A DNA stretch of 21,156 bases from Syntrophomonas sp. UBA4922 (GCA_002398825.1 DHBS01000045.1:1-21156), one strand, 5' to 3'; positions 1 through 7,592 are shown, counted from the stretch's first letter. The notes: generated by a model from the letters alone, not told the origin. Program-made: numbers and translations.

Positions 1-53
1 ATGCAGGTGGTTCTTGACTTTCGCATTTGGCGAAAGTCAAGAACCACCTGCAT
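1..53. repeat. Perfect 24-bp inverted repeat with 5-nt loop
   Basis: Positions 1-24 and 30-53 are exact reverse complements around the loop ATTTG, so the tract can form a long uninterrupted hairpin or cruciform. It lies downstream of the minus-strand methyltransferase gene. No clean T-run follows on either strand, so it is not a textbook intrinsic terminator. Its length and perfection resemble dispersed palindromic (REP/MITE-like) elements. The window begins at its first base, so it may extend further left. Confidence 0.75.
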
Positions 54-192
54 CCTTCTAAAGCGCAATATATAGGGACTCGGGATTTAGAGAGACACCA
101 CTGTTAAATGACTATGAAAGTGCCAATAGGTGGCGGTTGGAGCAGTAAATTACGATGATAGACGCTGTTGACAGATCAACTGCTCAATGTGA

Positions 193-957
193 TTATTCTT
201 CTTTTATCCCCACCACCCGTATCCTTTTATAATCCACGATCCATTGGCCGTCTTGCAGCGTACTGTCTCTGAGCTGGTCTTTTATCTGCCCAAAGATCAT
301 CTGCTTCTGATCCGCGGTATAGTTCTTGAACAACAGATCGGCGAACATATCCAGCCAGTTGCTCAGCCCATTTTCCCCGTCTTCCAGAATGGTGGGCCTG
401 ACGAAATAACGGGCGTAGGTTACACAAAAGCCATGCTCTTCCATTAAACTGGTGTATTCGCCGATGCTGGGATAATACCAGGGGAGGTCTGCATCGCTGA
501 CGGGGTGTCCCATCTCCCGCAAACATTTCATAACCGCCCGGGTAACATTATTGACGTTGCCTCGTCCGCCGAATTCGGCGACAAAGCGCCCCTTCTTTTT
601 TAGGGCTTGCCAGATACCGGCCAGGGCCTTTTCCGGTTCTTTGATCCAGTGCAATACCGCGTTGGAGAAAACGGCGTCATAGCGTTCATAAATATTCAAA
701 GAGCAGGCATCGCCGGGCCGGAACTGGATATCCGGGTACTTCTCCCGGGCTCGTGCCACCATTTCCTTTGACGCGTCCAATCCTTCCACTGTGGCGCCGG
801 ATTGCTTTATAAGATGGCTTAAATCGCCGGTGCCGCAGCCCAGATCCAGGATGAGTTCACCACTTTGCGGCTGCAAGAGTTCGATCAAATCTTCTCCCAG
901 TTTGGATACAAAGGCATGTTTTTCATCATACAGATCAGGATTCCACTCTTTTACCAT
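193..957 (-). CDS. Class I SAM-dependent methyltransferase (trans-aconitate methyltransferase-like)
   Basis: A 254-residue cytosolic enzyme predicted to move a methyl group from S-adenosylmethionine to a small molecule. The SAM-binding glycine loop LDLGCGTGDL is at residues 37-46, followed by the acidic ribose-binding strand GLDAS. The N-terminal pattern WNPDLYDEKHAFV and the later SNAVLHWI and FVAEFGGRGN segments are typical of the Tam/BioC-like branch of the Methyltransf_11 family. The start is the ATG preceded by GGGGG. It is the last gene of a minus-strand cassette, 145 bases after the importer ATPase, so its substrate may be related to the imported compound; that is inference. The methyl acceptor cannot be read from the sequence. 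Confidence 0.85.
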   Translation of the reverse strand: MVKEWNPDLYDEKHAFVSKLGEDLIELLQPQSGELILDLGCGTGDLSHLIKQSGATVEGLDASKEMVARAREKYPDIQFRPGDACSLNIYERYDAVFSNAVLHWIKEPEKALAGIWQALKKKGRFVAEFGGRGNVNNVTRAVMKCLREMGHPVSDADLPWYYPSIGEYTSLMEEHGFCVTYARYFVRPTILEDGENGLSNWLDMFADLLFKNYTADQKQMIFGQIKDQLRDSTLQDGQWIVDYKRIRVVGIKEE

Positions 958-1102
958 TTACTGATACCCCCGTAAACTGATGCTCTTTAATTCTTCATTA
1001 TGGGCATCTAATTCCCGGTTGGTCAAGCCGAACCTGCGCAAGCAGGGGGGTGACTATGAACGACAGCCAAGCAAAAAATACTTGCCCAGGACTTTCACTG
1101 TA

Positions 1103-1882
1103 CTATAGACTTTCAGGGAGGCAGGCCACCCGCGAAATCTCATTTACATAGACGATTTGCAGCCTGGTGCCGTACAATTCGCTCAGTCGTTCCTGTTGCA
1201 GAATCTGCTCAACGCTGCCGGTTTCCATATACCCGCTACGGGAGAGAACTCCTGCGATCCCCCCCAGGAGGATGGGATGGTCAGGATTGTGGGTGGTCAT
1301 TATTACGGCATAGTCCTTATCGGCCAGGTTTTTTATCAAACGAAGAGCCCGTAGCTGATTGCCGTAATCCAATGCTGAGGTGGGCTCATCAAACAAAATG
1401 ATTTCGGGCTGCTGCACGATGGCTCTGGCTATGCACACCAGCTGCAGTTCCCCACCGCTGATTTGGTTCACCGACTTGTTGGCGAGATGGGAGAGGTTCA
1501 TCATAGCGATGGTTTCATCAACCAGCTTATAGTCCGGCTTCCGGGGCCGGCTGAACATTCCCAGGTGCGGGGTGCGCCCCATAACGACAAATTCACGTAC
1601 CGAGTAGCCGTAGGAAAAATAGATGCTCTGAGGCAGATAGGCTATCTTCTGGGCGACTTGATGGGCAGACATGCGGCTCATATCTTTTCCCTGCAGCATA
1701 ATTTGCCCGTGGCTTAAGGGACGGATGCGGGCCAGGCAGTTCAGCAGTGTCGATTTCCCACAGCCATTAGGCCCCAGGATAGTGAATAGATCTCCCTTGT
1801 CGATGCTGAAACTGACATCCTTAAATATGGTGCGATGACCTTCATAGGCGAAGGCAACTTCTTTGACTTCCAGCAATGCCAT
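1103..1882 (-). CDS. ABC importer ATP-binding protein, FecE/BtuD type
   Basis: A 259-residue nucleotide-binding subunit that would power uptake of an iron-siderophore, heme, corrinoid or similar metal chelate. All ABC signatures are visible: Walker A GPNGCGKST at 37-45, Q-loop Gln85, signature SGGE at 142-145, Walker B IILFDEP at 161-167 and the switch His198. The start is separated from the permease stop by one base (TAA-T-ATG on the minus strand), which implies translational coupling. The order binding protein, permease, ATPase is standard for type II metal-chelate importers. The sequence does not decide between cobalamin, siderophore and heme as ligand. Confidence 0.93.
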   Translation of the reverse strand: MALLEVKEVAFAYEGHRTIFKDVSFSIDKGDLFTILGPNGCGKSTLLNCLARIRPLSHGQIMLQGKDMSRMSAHQVAQKIAYLPQSIYFSYGYSVREFVVMGRTPHLGMFSRPRKPDYKLVDETIAMMNLSHLANKSVNQISGGELQLVCIARAIVQQPEIILFDEPTSALDYGNQLRALRLIKNLADKDYAVIMTTHNPDHPILLGGIAGVLSRSGYMETGSVEQILQQERLSELYGTRLQIVYVNEISRVACLPESL

Positions 1883-1883
1883 A

Positions 1884-2930
1884 TTAAATCGCCCCCCGTT
1901 GTTTGATCAGTATCCAGGCGAAAAAAGGGGCGCCGATAAATCCGGTGAGAATGCCCAGGGGCAGTTCTCCTCCGGTCAGGGTTCGGGCAACAGTGTCGAT
2001 GAGTATCAGAAAGCCCGCGCTCATGAGGGTGGCAGTAGGCAGCAGCCGGACATTGTCACTGCCCACTATCATACGGGCTATATGGGGCATTATCAGTCCG
2101 ATCCACCCCACCGTGCCACTCAAGCATACCGCGCAGGCAGTCAACAAGGTGGAACAAGTAATGGCCACTCCGCGTTCAAAACGCAGATTCACCCCAAGAG
2201 TTCGGGCTTGTTCCTCGCCCAGGGAGAGGATATTGATACGCCAGCGCATGGCCAGTAAAACCAGGCCGGTAAGAATCATTATGGGGGCGGTGGCAAACAA
2301 GTTCTCATAGGTAACCTTGGCGATGCTCCCCAATTGCCAGTAAACCATGTCCGCCAACTCGGTCTCAGTGTCGGCAATGTATTTCATCAGGCCTAACAAG
2401 GCCATCATAAACCCGCTGATGATGACACCCGACAGAACCAGGGCGATGGTCGATTTACTGCGCATCAAGGTAGGGATAGCCAGGGCCATGCTGACCGCTG
2501 TGATACCGCCGCAGAAAGCGAACAGCTGAATCTCGGTATTGCCTAAGCCCAGCAAAATGGCTGCGGCGGCGCCCACACAGGCCCCGGATGAGACCCCCAG
2601 TATATCCGGGGATACCAGAGGATTTTCAAACATGCCCTGGTAGGTAGCTCCGGAAAGAGCCAAGGCCCCACCCACCAGAATTGCTGCCAATATTCGGGGC
2701 AGGCGCAGATTCATGACCACGTTGTGCATGGTCTGAGTCCAGGTTGGGTCCACGGGGAATACATAGGATCCTAAAATGCGGACTACCTGCTCATAGCTGA
2801 CATAATAGCGACCCAGACAAAGCGCCGCTATAGACAGGATAAAGACCGCCAGACACAGCAGGAGCAGCACTCCGGCGAGAGGCCGCTGATGGCGGGGTGT
2901 TTTGCTTTCAATCACACTGGTGCTATTCAT
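1884..2930 (-). CDS. ABC importer permease, FecCD/BtuC family
   Basis: About 348 residues of very hydrophobic sequence, the usual length for FecCD permeases, with room for around ten membrane helices. Family features include LRLPRILAAILVGGALALSG near the first third, PDILGVSSGA, and a late GTVGWIGLIMPHIAR segment that forms the ATPase-coupling region. I chose the ATG giving MNSTSVIESK because AAGGA lies seven bases upstream; an upstream TTG/ATG pair in the same frame has no comparable site. It sits between the binding-protein and ATPase genes and would form a homodimeric channel. Substrate unknown. Confidence 0.92.
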   Translation of the reverse strand: MNSTSVIESKTPRHQRPLAGVLLLLCLAVFILSIAALCLGRYYVSYEQVVRILGSYVFPVDPTWTQTMHNVVMNLRLPRILAAILVGGALALSGATYQGMFENPLVSPDILGVSSGACVGAAAAILLGLGNTEIQLFAFCGGITAVSMALAIPTLMRSKSTIALVLSGVIISGFMMALLGLMKYIADTETELADMVYWQLGSIAKVTYENLFATAPIMILTGLVLLAMRWRINILSLGEEQARTLGVNLRFERGVAITCSTLLTACAVCLSGTVGWIGLIMPHIARMIVGSDNVRLLPTATLMSAGFLILIDTVARTLTGGELPLGILTGFIGAPFFAWILIKQRGAI

Positions 2931-2951
2931 GACATAATCCTTTTGCATCAA

Positions 2952-3017
2952 TCTGCAAGGCGGCAGAGCCGCCGCCCTGCCACCTAAGTGCTTTATGGAG
3001 ATCGGGATAGGGTTTTG
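2952..3017 (-). promoter_or_regulatory. Intercistronic GC hairpin between binding protein and permease
   Basis: The 66-base gap contains GGCGGC-AGA-GCCGCC at 2959-2973, a compact six-pair stem with a three-base loop and no T-run. Such hairpins often protect the upstream message from 3' decay, or reduce read-through so that more binding protein than permease is made. That role is inferred. Confidence 0.5.
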
Positions 3018-4097
3018 CTATAGCCCGGTGGGTGAATTCTTGCCTGCCAGAATGGCATCGGCATATTCACTGGAAAGATCGTAGCTTAGAAAGTTCTTGT
3101 AGAAATCTATGGTCATCTGCTTCATATCCACACCGTCAAACTTGTCGGGATACAGGGTCTTAGCCATCCACACTACCTGTAGAGCCGATTCGGACCCGAA
3201 GCGATCCCACTGGAAAGTACCCTGAGGAACTCGATAGACATGCTTTGCCTTGATGGCCTTCAAATCTGCCAGGTTGGAATCTTCCATCAGGGCTTTATAA
3301 GCGCTGGCCTGGTTCAGGCCGCCTATCACGATATAATCAGGATCTAGCTTGAGCAGCTGCTCAGGGGTGATCTCTTTGTTCATACCCTGAAATAGTTCAG
3401 CAGTTGCAAGCTTCCCACCGCCCATGTTGATCCACTCTTCCTGCATGGTTCCCGATCCGCCGGTAGAATAAGCTGTCTTGCCGGCCTGCCCGTCAAGATA
3501 ATAAACCGTTGGTTTATCTTCAGCTCTGACATCGGCCAGGCGATCCTGGACAAGTTTGATATTGCCATCCAGGTAGCTTACATAAGCCTGAGCCCGGGTG
3601 ACCGCATTTCCGCCGAGTGCTTCACCGGTCTTCAGAACCGATTCCTTAAGAGCCTGGTAATTATTGAACATCATGTACATAGTTGTCAGACCCGCATTGC
3701 GGAAAGCCTCAGCGTCATTAGCGTTGGCGGTGATTACCAGGTCCGGCTTCAAGGCCAGCAGTTCTTCGGCGTTTACCGTGGAACCGCTGCCAAAGCCCGG
3801 TTTCTCTTTGATAGCAGGATTTACGTACTGCATCCAGGTAAAGCTCTCAGTCTTGAGAATATTGAAATAGGCAGGCTGTTTGGCTGTTGCGCCAAGAGTT
3901 ATCATGATCTGGTTGCTGGAAGGCCAGCAGTTGGCTACGGTATTGACCTCGGCGGGCAGTTTCACTTCAACCCCGGCCATATCCACTATTGAGCGCTGGG
4001 GAGCGGTTGAGGCGGGTTGAGGCGCCTTGCCGCAGCCTGCGGCCATCGTCATCACAGCGATGACTAACATCATAGAAACGAACCATTTTCTCCTCAT
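3018..4097 (-). CDS. Periplasmic-type metal-chelate binding lipoprotein, FecB/BtuF/TroA-like
   Basis: A 359-residue substrate-binding protein for the adjacent importer. The N terminus has two arginines and a lysine, a hydrophobic stretch and the lipobox MAAGC, with Cys22 as the predicted lipidated residue, so the protein would be anchored outside the membrane. The mature part shows the two-lobe helical-backbone pattern of this family: an early segment on restoring order to a ligand (SIVDMAGVEVKLP), then PDLVITANAND and later PDYIVIGG. The start has GGGGGT seven bases upstream. It is the first gene behind a terminator-containing leader, so expression is probably controlled by attenuation. The ligand is undetermined. 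Confidence 0.9.
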   Translation of the reverse strand: MRRKWFVSMMLVIAVMTMAAGCGKAPQPASTAPQRSIVDMAGVEVKLPAEVNTVANCWPSSNQIMITLGATAKQPAYFNILKTESFTWMQYVNPAIKEKPGFGSGSTVNAEELLALKPDLVITANANDAEAFRNAGLTTMYMMFNNYQALKESVLKTGEALGGNAVTRAQAYVSYLDGNIKLVQDRLADVRAEDKPTVYYLDGQAGKTAYSTGGSGTMQEEWINMGGGKLATAELFQGMNKEITPEQLLKLDPDYIVIGGLNQASAYKALMEDSNLADLKAIKAKHVYRVPQGTFQWDRFGSESALQVVWMAKTLYPDKFDGVDMKQMTIDFYKNFLSYDLSSEYADAILAGKNSPTGL

Positions 4098-4400
4098 TTA
4101 TGTACCCCCAATCGAAATTATATTTCATCAAAAAGATAGGCATGCGCCATAAGAACACATGCCTATCTTATTGATAAACGGTTATAATGGCCTTCTTCTC
4201 AAACACGGAAAGCTTGCCGATTTCCCAACAAACTCATCGGTTTTGGCCCATGGGCTCAGCCTTTAGGAACCAAAACTCGAAGTCCCAGATATTCTATTCG
4301 ATTGGTACCCGCATTGCATAATTTGTCAGAAGTATAAGCTAATCACTCTGGATAACTAAATAACTAACAAAATTCTACCATATTCTCTGAGAAACCTAAA
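4098..4400 (-). promoter_or_regulatory. Structured 5' leader of the importer operon, possible unclassified riboswitch
   Basis: Reading the minus strand from about 4350 to 4098, the leader has a helix made of GTTTTGG/CCAAAAC (plus-strand 4240-4246 with 4270-4276) enclosing GGCTGAGCCCATGGGCC. An abutting helix CCGAT/ATCGG follows (4217-4221 with 4236-4240), then a purine-rich linker and a terminator. A possible promoter is TTAGTT, 17 bases, TATACT near 4334-4362. The layout is that of a metabolite-responsive leader. I see no B12 box, TPP, SAM or c-di-GMP core. Rest of the tract up to 4467 is AT-rich with nothing recognised. Confidence 0.5.
4130..4169 (-). terminator. Intrinsic terminator within the importer leader
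   Basis: Perfect 12-bp arms at 4133-4144 and 4158-4169 around a 13-base loop, followed on the minus strand by five T's (4130-4134). It ends about 33 bases before the lipoprotein start codon, so it would stop transcription before the gene unless an alternative fold forms. Confidence 0.85.
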
Positions 4401-4467
4401 TGTAAGAATTTCATGTATTTCCCGGGCTGCTGAAATGCGTAATGCGAATAATTCCGGCCTGGGCCGA

Positions 4468-5304
4468 CTAAACATTCAGGGGTTTAGGCTCCCACCACAT
4501 TATATAAGTTTTGGTTTCGATGCGGAAAGTGCAGCTGCCGTCAGGATTATCAAGCAGCCATTTATCGACATTGCTGCGGAAAATGTGCTCGTTCTCGGGC
4601 GGAAATTCGCATAATACCCTGAGATCATCGTAGGCTTCGAGCCGCGACCCATAACTGCCAGTAAAACCATCTGTGACTACCTTTAGTGATGGATCGATAC
4701 CCAGGTCGTAGAGGATATTGAAGGTGAGGTTATAACCCAGCATGCGGTTCATGGGGGGCAGTGGCTTCACCTCTTCAGATGCTCCGATAAACAAGCTGTC
4801 CCGAGCATGTTTGAGGCTGGGGCTTTGAGCGAAACTCAGTACGAATACATATTTCCTGGCTGCCCCATTTAGCTTGACGAGATCGTGTAAACCCGCTGAT
4901 CGGGAGGCGATAACCACATCATGCTGTTCCAGATTGTCCCCGATAATAGCATCATCCCAGTTAAGCAAGCGGGTATACAAATTGTCCACTCCGGCCAGCC
5001 GGGCGTTGCCTTCGCATACTTCCAGCATCTGTGGAGCGACATCCAGCGCTGTAACCCGGGCGACTTTCTGGGCTACCGGGATTGCCAACCTTCCCGGACC
5101 GCATCCTATATCGAGAACCGTGTCTTCGGGTTCCAGAATAAAAGTCTCCACCTGGCTTTTGGTATATTCCTTCTCCAACTGAACCATCTTGTTGTACATG
5201 ACTGCGGTCTGGCCCCACATTTTTGCGGGGTCGCTGTTCATTCGTTCATATGCCGGACCGAAGCTTAGCTTCTGCAGTGCTTCCCAGTTAACAAGTCCCT
5301 TCAT
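4468..5304 (-). CDS. Class I SAM-dependent methyltransferase
   Basis: A 278-residue enzyme with the SAM loop LDIGCGPGRL at 64-73 and the following acidic strand ALDVAP, so methyl transfer from SAM is well supported. The C-terminal half (DLGIDPSLKVV and IMWWEPKPLNV segments) is not one I can assign to a defined substrate class. The start ATG follows GGGAGCGGG. It lies upstream of the importer leader on the same strand, with 370 bases between them, and probably has its own promoter next to the palindrome at 5359-5378. Methyltransferase genes flanking both ends of one importer suggest a shared ligand pathway; this is inference. Confidence 0.8.
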   Translation of the reverse strand: MKGLVNWEALQKLSFGPAYERMNSDPAKMWGQTAVMYNKMVQLEKEYTKSQVETFILEPEDTVLDIGCGPGRLAIPVAQKVARVTALDVAPQMLEVCEGNARLAGVDNLYTRLLNWDDAIIGDNLEQHDVVIASRSAGLHDLVKLNGAARKYVFVLSFAQSPSLKHARDSLFIGASEEVKPLPPMNRMLGYNLTFNILYDLGIDPSLKVVTDGFTGSYGSRLEAYDDLRVLCEFPPENEHIFRSNVDKWLLDNPDGSCTFRIETKTYIMWWEPKPLNV

Positions 5305-5358
5305 AATAAATCCCGCTCCCTTATTTTTAAAAACTAACTTCTACAAAAAATTACATAA

Positions 5359-5378
5359 TTCCTTTTGAACAAAAGGAA
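5359..5378. promoter_or_regulatory. 20-nt palindrome in divergent promoter region
   Basis: TTCCTTTTG-AA-CAAAAGGAA is a perfect 9+9 inverted repeat with a two-base centre. It lies 55 bases upstream of the minus-strand methyltransferase and 100 bases upstream of the plus-strand reductase. Size and symmetry fit an operator for a dimeric repressor. The regulator is not in the window. Confidence 0.55.
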
Positions 5379-5478
5379 GCAACGGAGACGACACTTTTGC
5401 TTCATCTCTTGCCCCTAGCGGATTAATGTAGTTAATTGGTATCATTAAAGGAAATTTGACGACACTGCGGAGGACAAT

Positions 5479-6393
5479 ATGAAATATCTTGTAATCGGAG
5501 CCGGAGGTACGGGCGGAAGCATTGGGGCCTTCATGACCGAAGCGGGCAAAGATGTCGCCGTCATTGACAGGGGGCAGCACCTGGAGGCTATTCGGGAACA
5601 CGGTCTGAAAATGGAGACCACCCGCAAAGGGAATTACACAGTCTATCCCATGAAAGCCAGTGACATGCATCATTACCGGGAGCAGCCCGATGTGATATTC
5701 ATCTGTGTGAAAGGTTATTCGCTGCTGGATACCATCCCTTTTATAAATAGGGTCGCCCACCGAGATACGGTAGTGATCCCCTTGCTTAATATTTATGGCA
5801 CCGGCGGGAGGCTGCAGGCCATGCTGCCGGAAATCCTGGTGACGGATGGATGCATTTATATAGCCGCTGAGATCAAAAGGCCGGGCGCCATCCTGCAGGC
5901 CGGCGACATTTTCCGGGTGGTATACGGAGTGAGAAACTCCGATGAGTACCGGCCGGCGCTTGAAGATGTGGCTAGAGATCTGGAGGAAAGCGGCCTCACC
6001 GCCCTGATATCGGATAACATCCAAAGGGACGCCCTGCAGAAATTCTCTTATGTATCCCCGATGGCGGCTTGCGGAGCCTATTATGATATCGATGCCGGAG
6101 AAATGCAGAAGGAGGGGCGGGTCAGGGATGCCTTTATCACCTTGATGCGGGAAATCGATACCCTGGCCGAGGCCATGGGCATTCACTTCAGCGTGGACAT
6201 CGTTAAGACCAATCTGCAGATTCTTGATAATCTGTCACCCAAGGCCTCTACTTCGATGCAGAGGGATTTAAAGCAGGGTAAGGATTCGGAAATAGACGGG
6301 CTGATATTTGAAGTGGTGCGTATGGGCCGGCAATATGGGGTGCCGGTTACCACTTATGCCATGATCGCCCGCAGTTTCGGATTCAAAGACTAG
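5479..6393 (+). CDS. Ketopantoate reductase-like NAD(P)-dependent oxidoreductase (PanE/ApbA family)
   Basis: A 304-residue cytosolic enzyme of the 2-dehydropantoate 2-reductase fold. The Rossmann motif GAGGTGGSIG is at 7-16, and FICVKGY at 74-80 is the usual strand before the substrate loop. Lys188 in QKFSYVSPMAA is the candidate catalytic lysine, and the C-terminal SMQRDLKQGKDSEIDG (259-274) carries the conserved Glu271. True PanE enzymes usually have an Asn four residues after the lysine (KLLVN); here KFSYVS lacks it, so the substrate may be another 2-oxo acid. GGAGG precedes the ATG. No pantothenate genes are adjacent. Family confident; exact substrate uncertain. Confidence 0.82.
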   Translation: MKYLVIGAGGTGGSIGAFMTEAGKDVAVIDRGQHLEAIREHGLKMETTRKGNYTVYPMKASDMHHYREQPDVIFICVKGYSLLDTIPFINRVAHRDTVVIPLLNIYGTGGRLQAMLPEILVTDGCIYIAAEIKRPGAILQAGDIFRVVYGVRNSDEYRPALEDVARDLEESGLTALISDNIQRDALQKFSYVSPMAACGAYYDIDAGEMQKEGRVRDAFITLMREIDTLAEAMGIHFSVDIVKTNLQILDNLSPKASTSMQRDLKQGKDSEIDGLIFEVVRMGRQYGVPVTTYAMIARSFGFKD

Positions 6394-6452
6394 TTAAGCA
6401 ACAAAGACATCTTTGTGAATAAATGTCTATGAGGCCGGAGGCACGGGACGGC

Positions 6453-6494
6453 GACAATTGGGGACGGTCCTTTTTGCCACCGTCCCCAGTTGTC
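6453..6494. repeat. GGGGACGGT palindromic repeat, possibly also a bidirectional terminator
   Basis: Arms 6453-6468 and 6479-6494 pair over 16 bases with one T-G wobble, around the loop CCTTTTTGCC. Hairpins with GGGGACGGT arms and a TTTTTGCC loop recur, as far as I recall, between genes in many Clostridia, and look like REP elements mobilised by Y1-type transposases. It sits between the stops of two convergent genes, so it could end transcription from both sides. Confidence 0.65.
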
Positions 6495-6506
6495 AACCCT
6501 GGCTAT

Positions 6507-6665
6507 TTACTCTTTTCTCTCTTCCGGGTGAACTCGATAATACTGGATGATAAGGTCGTCTAGCTGCTTGCTCAACCTGATAACGTCGGGATGCTTTAAT
6601 CCTTTCTCTTCCCCCAGTTTAGTCAGCTTTAAGCGTAAGTCTTCTATTTTTGTAATGATATCCAT
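6507..6665 (-). CDS. Spo0E-like sporulation regulatory protein (aspartyl-phosphate phosphatase)
   Basis: A 52-residue protein matching the Spo0E family, which in Bacillus dephosphorylates Spo0A~P and so delays sporulation. Visible family features are IEDLRLKL, the KGLKHPDVIRLSKQLDDLI core carrying the SxxLD signature (32-36, SKQLD), and the terminal YYR. The start is the ATG with GGGGAATTGATC upstream; a longer frame to 6746 has no ribosome site. Length is standard for the family, which is two antiparallel helices. A second paralogue lies 694 bases away on the same strand. Confidence 0.85.
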   Translation of the reverse strand: MDIITKIEDLRLKLTKLGEEKGLKHPDVIRLSKQLDDLIIQYYRVHPEERKE

Positions 6666-7358
6666 GATCAATTCCCCTTTGTACCATAAGCAAATTGTCC
6701 GACTAACAATACGCAGCAGGTTAGAACCCCTTGCAGGATCGGACAATATATCCAGTTTGATACCAATACGCTATGGATTTTATTTAAATGGATCTCCGAC
6801 CTTCGGAAGGATATAGCATTTAAGCCCGGCAGACTAAACACTAAAATAGTCGGCAGGATCTCAAGGTTATTTTGAGTTACTCATTGAACTCAATATTTAC
6901 CGGGGTTTTAAAGATAAGCCTTGATTTGTCGATGTGCCATATAATGCGATAATTACTTCTTCCCAATAAACGTTAAAAGTGTCTTCGTACTAGTAATTCA
7001 ATAAAACCAATGTTGTCGGCATGTTATGGACAAATTCCATTGAGCGCTTCCTTAAATTCAGCATAGCATTTTTCCCGGCTTTTCAATTCTAACTTACCGC
7101 TGTCCACATATCAATATGTCTTATATTTATTAAATATTGCGTCAATTTCCAAGATTTGTCTCTGAGTTGTGGCGTTTTCGACAATAGAACCTGCTTAATC
7201 GCAAAAGCAAGCCTTTACAATGGGTATTCACTGCAAATCTTAGCTTCCTGCTATTTCCAGTATTCAGCAAAAAAGACTTATTTCCTGCAATGGTATTTGC
7301 TTTTTTCTTCCGGTCACTCCCATATATGAAAATATATGGGATGTCAAAGGAGCCGCCG
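6666..7358. other. AT-rich region between the two Spo0E-like genes
   Basis: No convincing gene in 693 bases. It holds an inverted repeat TTGTCCGA/TCGGACAA (6695-6702 and 6739-6746) just upstream of the first Spo0E-like gene. A TTGAGTT/AACTCAA hairpin lies at 6872-6893, a Spo0A-box match TTCGACAA at 7177-7184, and a 9-bp hairpin at 7319-7340. An open frame at 7142-7405 on the minus strand overlaps the second Spo0E-like gene and looks spurious. Confidence 0.5.
7319..7340. repeat. Perfect hairpin CCCATATAT-GAAA-ATATATGGG
   Basis: Nine-base arms at 7319-7327 and 7332-7340 with a GAAA tetraloop on the plus strand. It lies 18 bases past the stop of the second Spo0E-like gene. No T-run follows on the minus strand, so it may protect the 3' end of that message instead of acting as a classical terminator. 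Confidence 0.5.
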
Positions 7359-7511
7359 TCAGACAGGCCGGAAGTTGTCCCGATAATATTCGGTAATAAG
7401 TACATCTAATCGTTCACTAAGTTCACTGATGAAGGGATCTTGCAGTCCTTTCTCTACAACCAGCCTATCAAGTTTGCAACGCAGATCTTCAATTCGTTGC
7501 GCCAGATCCAT
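7359..7511 (-). CDS. Second Spo0E-like sporulation regulatory protein
   Basis: A 50-residue protein missed by length-limited gene calling. It begins MDLAQRIEDLRCKL, continues VEKGLQDPFISELSERLDVL and ends EYYRDNFRPV. This matches the Spo0E pattern: IEDLR, KGL-DP, the SxxLD signature (SERLD, 32-36) and a terminal YYR. GGAGGAGACAGTT directly precedes the ATG, a strong ribosome site. It shares the layout of the gene at 6507-6665 but differs at many positions, so it is an old paralogue, not a recent copy. The likely role is dephosphorylating Spo0A~P or a related response regulator. A Spo0A box lies about 85 bases upstream. Confidence 0.85.
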   Translation of the reverse strand: MDLAQRIEDLRCKLDRLVVEKGLQDPFISELSERLDVLITEYYRDNFRPV

Positions 7512-7592
7512 AACTGTCTCCTCCTAATCAAACTGGATTGATTTTTATATCGCGTAACATATAGTAAAAATTTAGCAATCCGCCTGTCATTA

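Noticed and set aside
4216..4241. Hammerhead-like CCGATGAG...GGGAAA on the minus strand
   Set aside because: The core needs CTGATGA and a matching cleavage site; both are missing.
5341..6186. 281-residue open frame on the minus strand
   Set aside because: Antisense shadow of the ketopantoate-reductase-like gene; no ribosome site and no family features.
6925..6934. Possible third Spo0A box TTTGTCGATG
   Set aside because: One mismatch in the core and no promoter nearby on the expected strand.
7142..7405. 87-residue open frame on the minus strand
   Set aside because: Overlaps the Spo0E-like gene in another frame and has no family resemblance.
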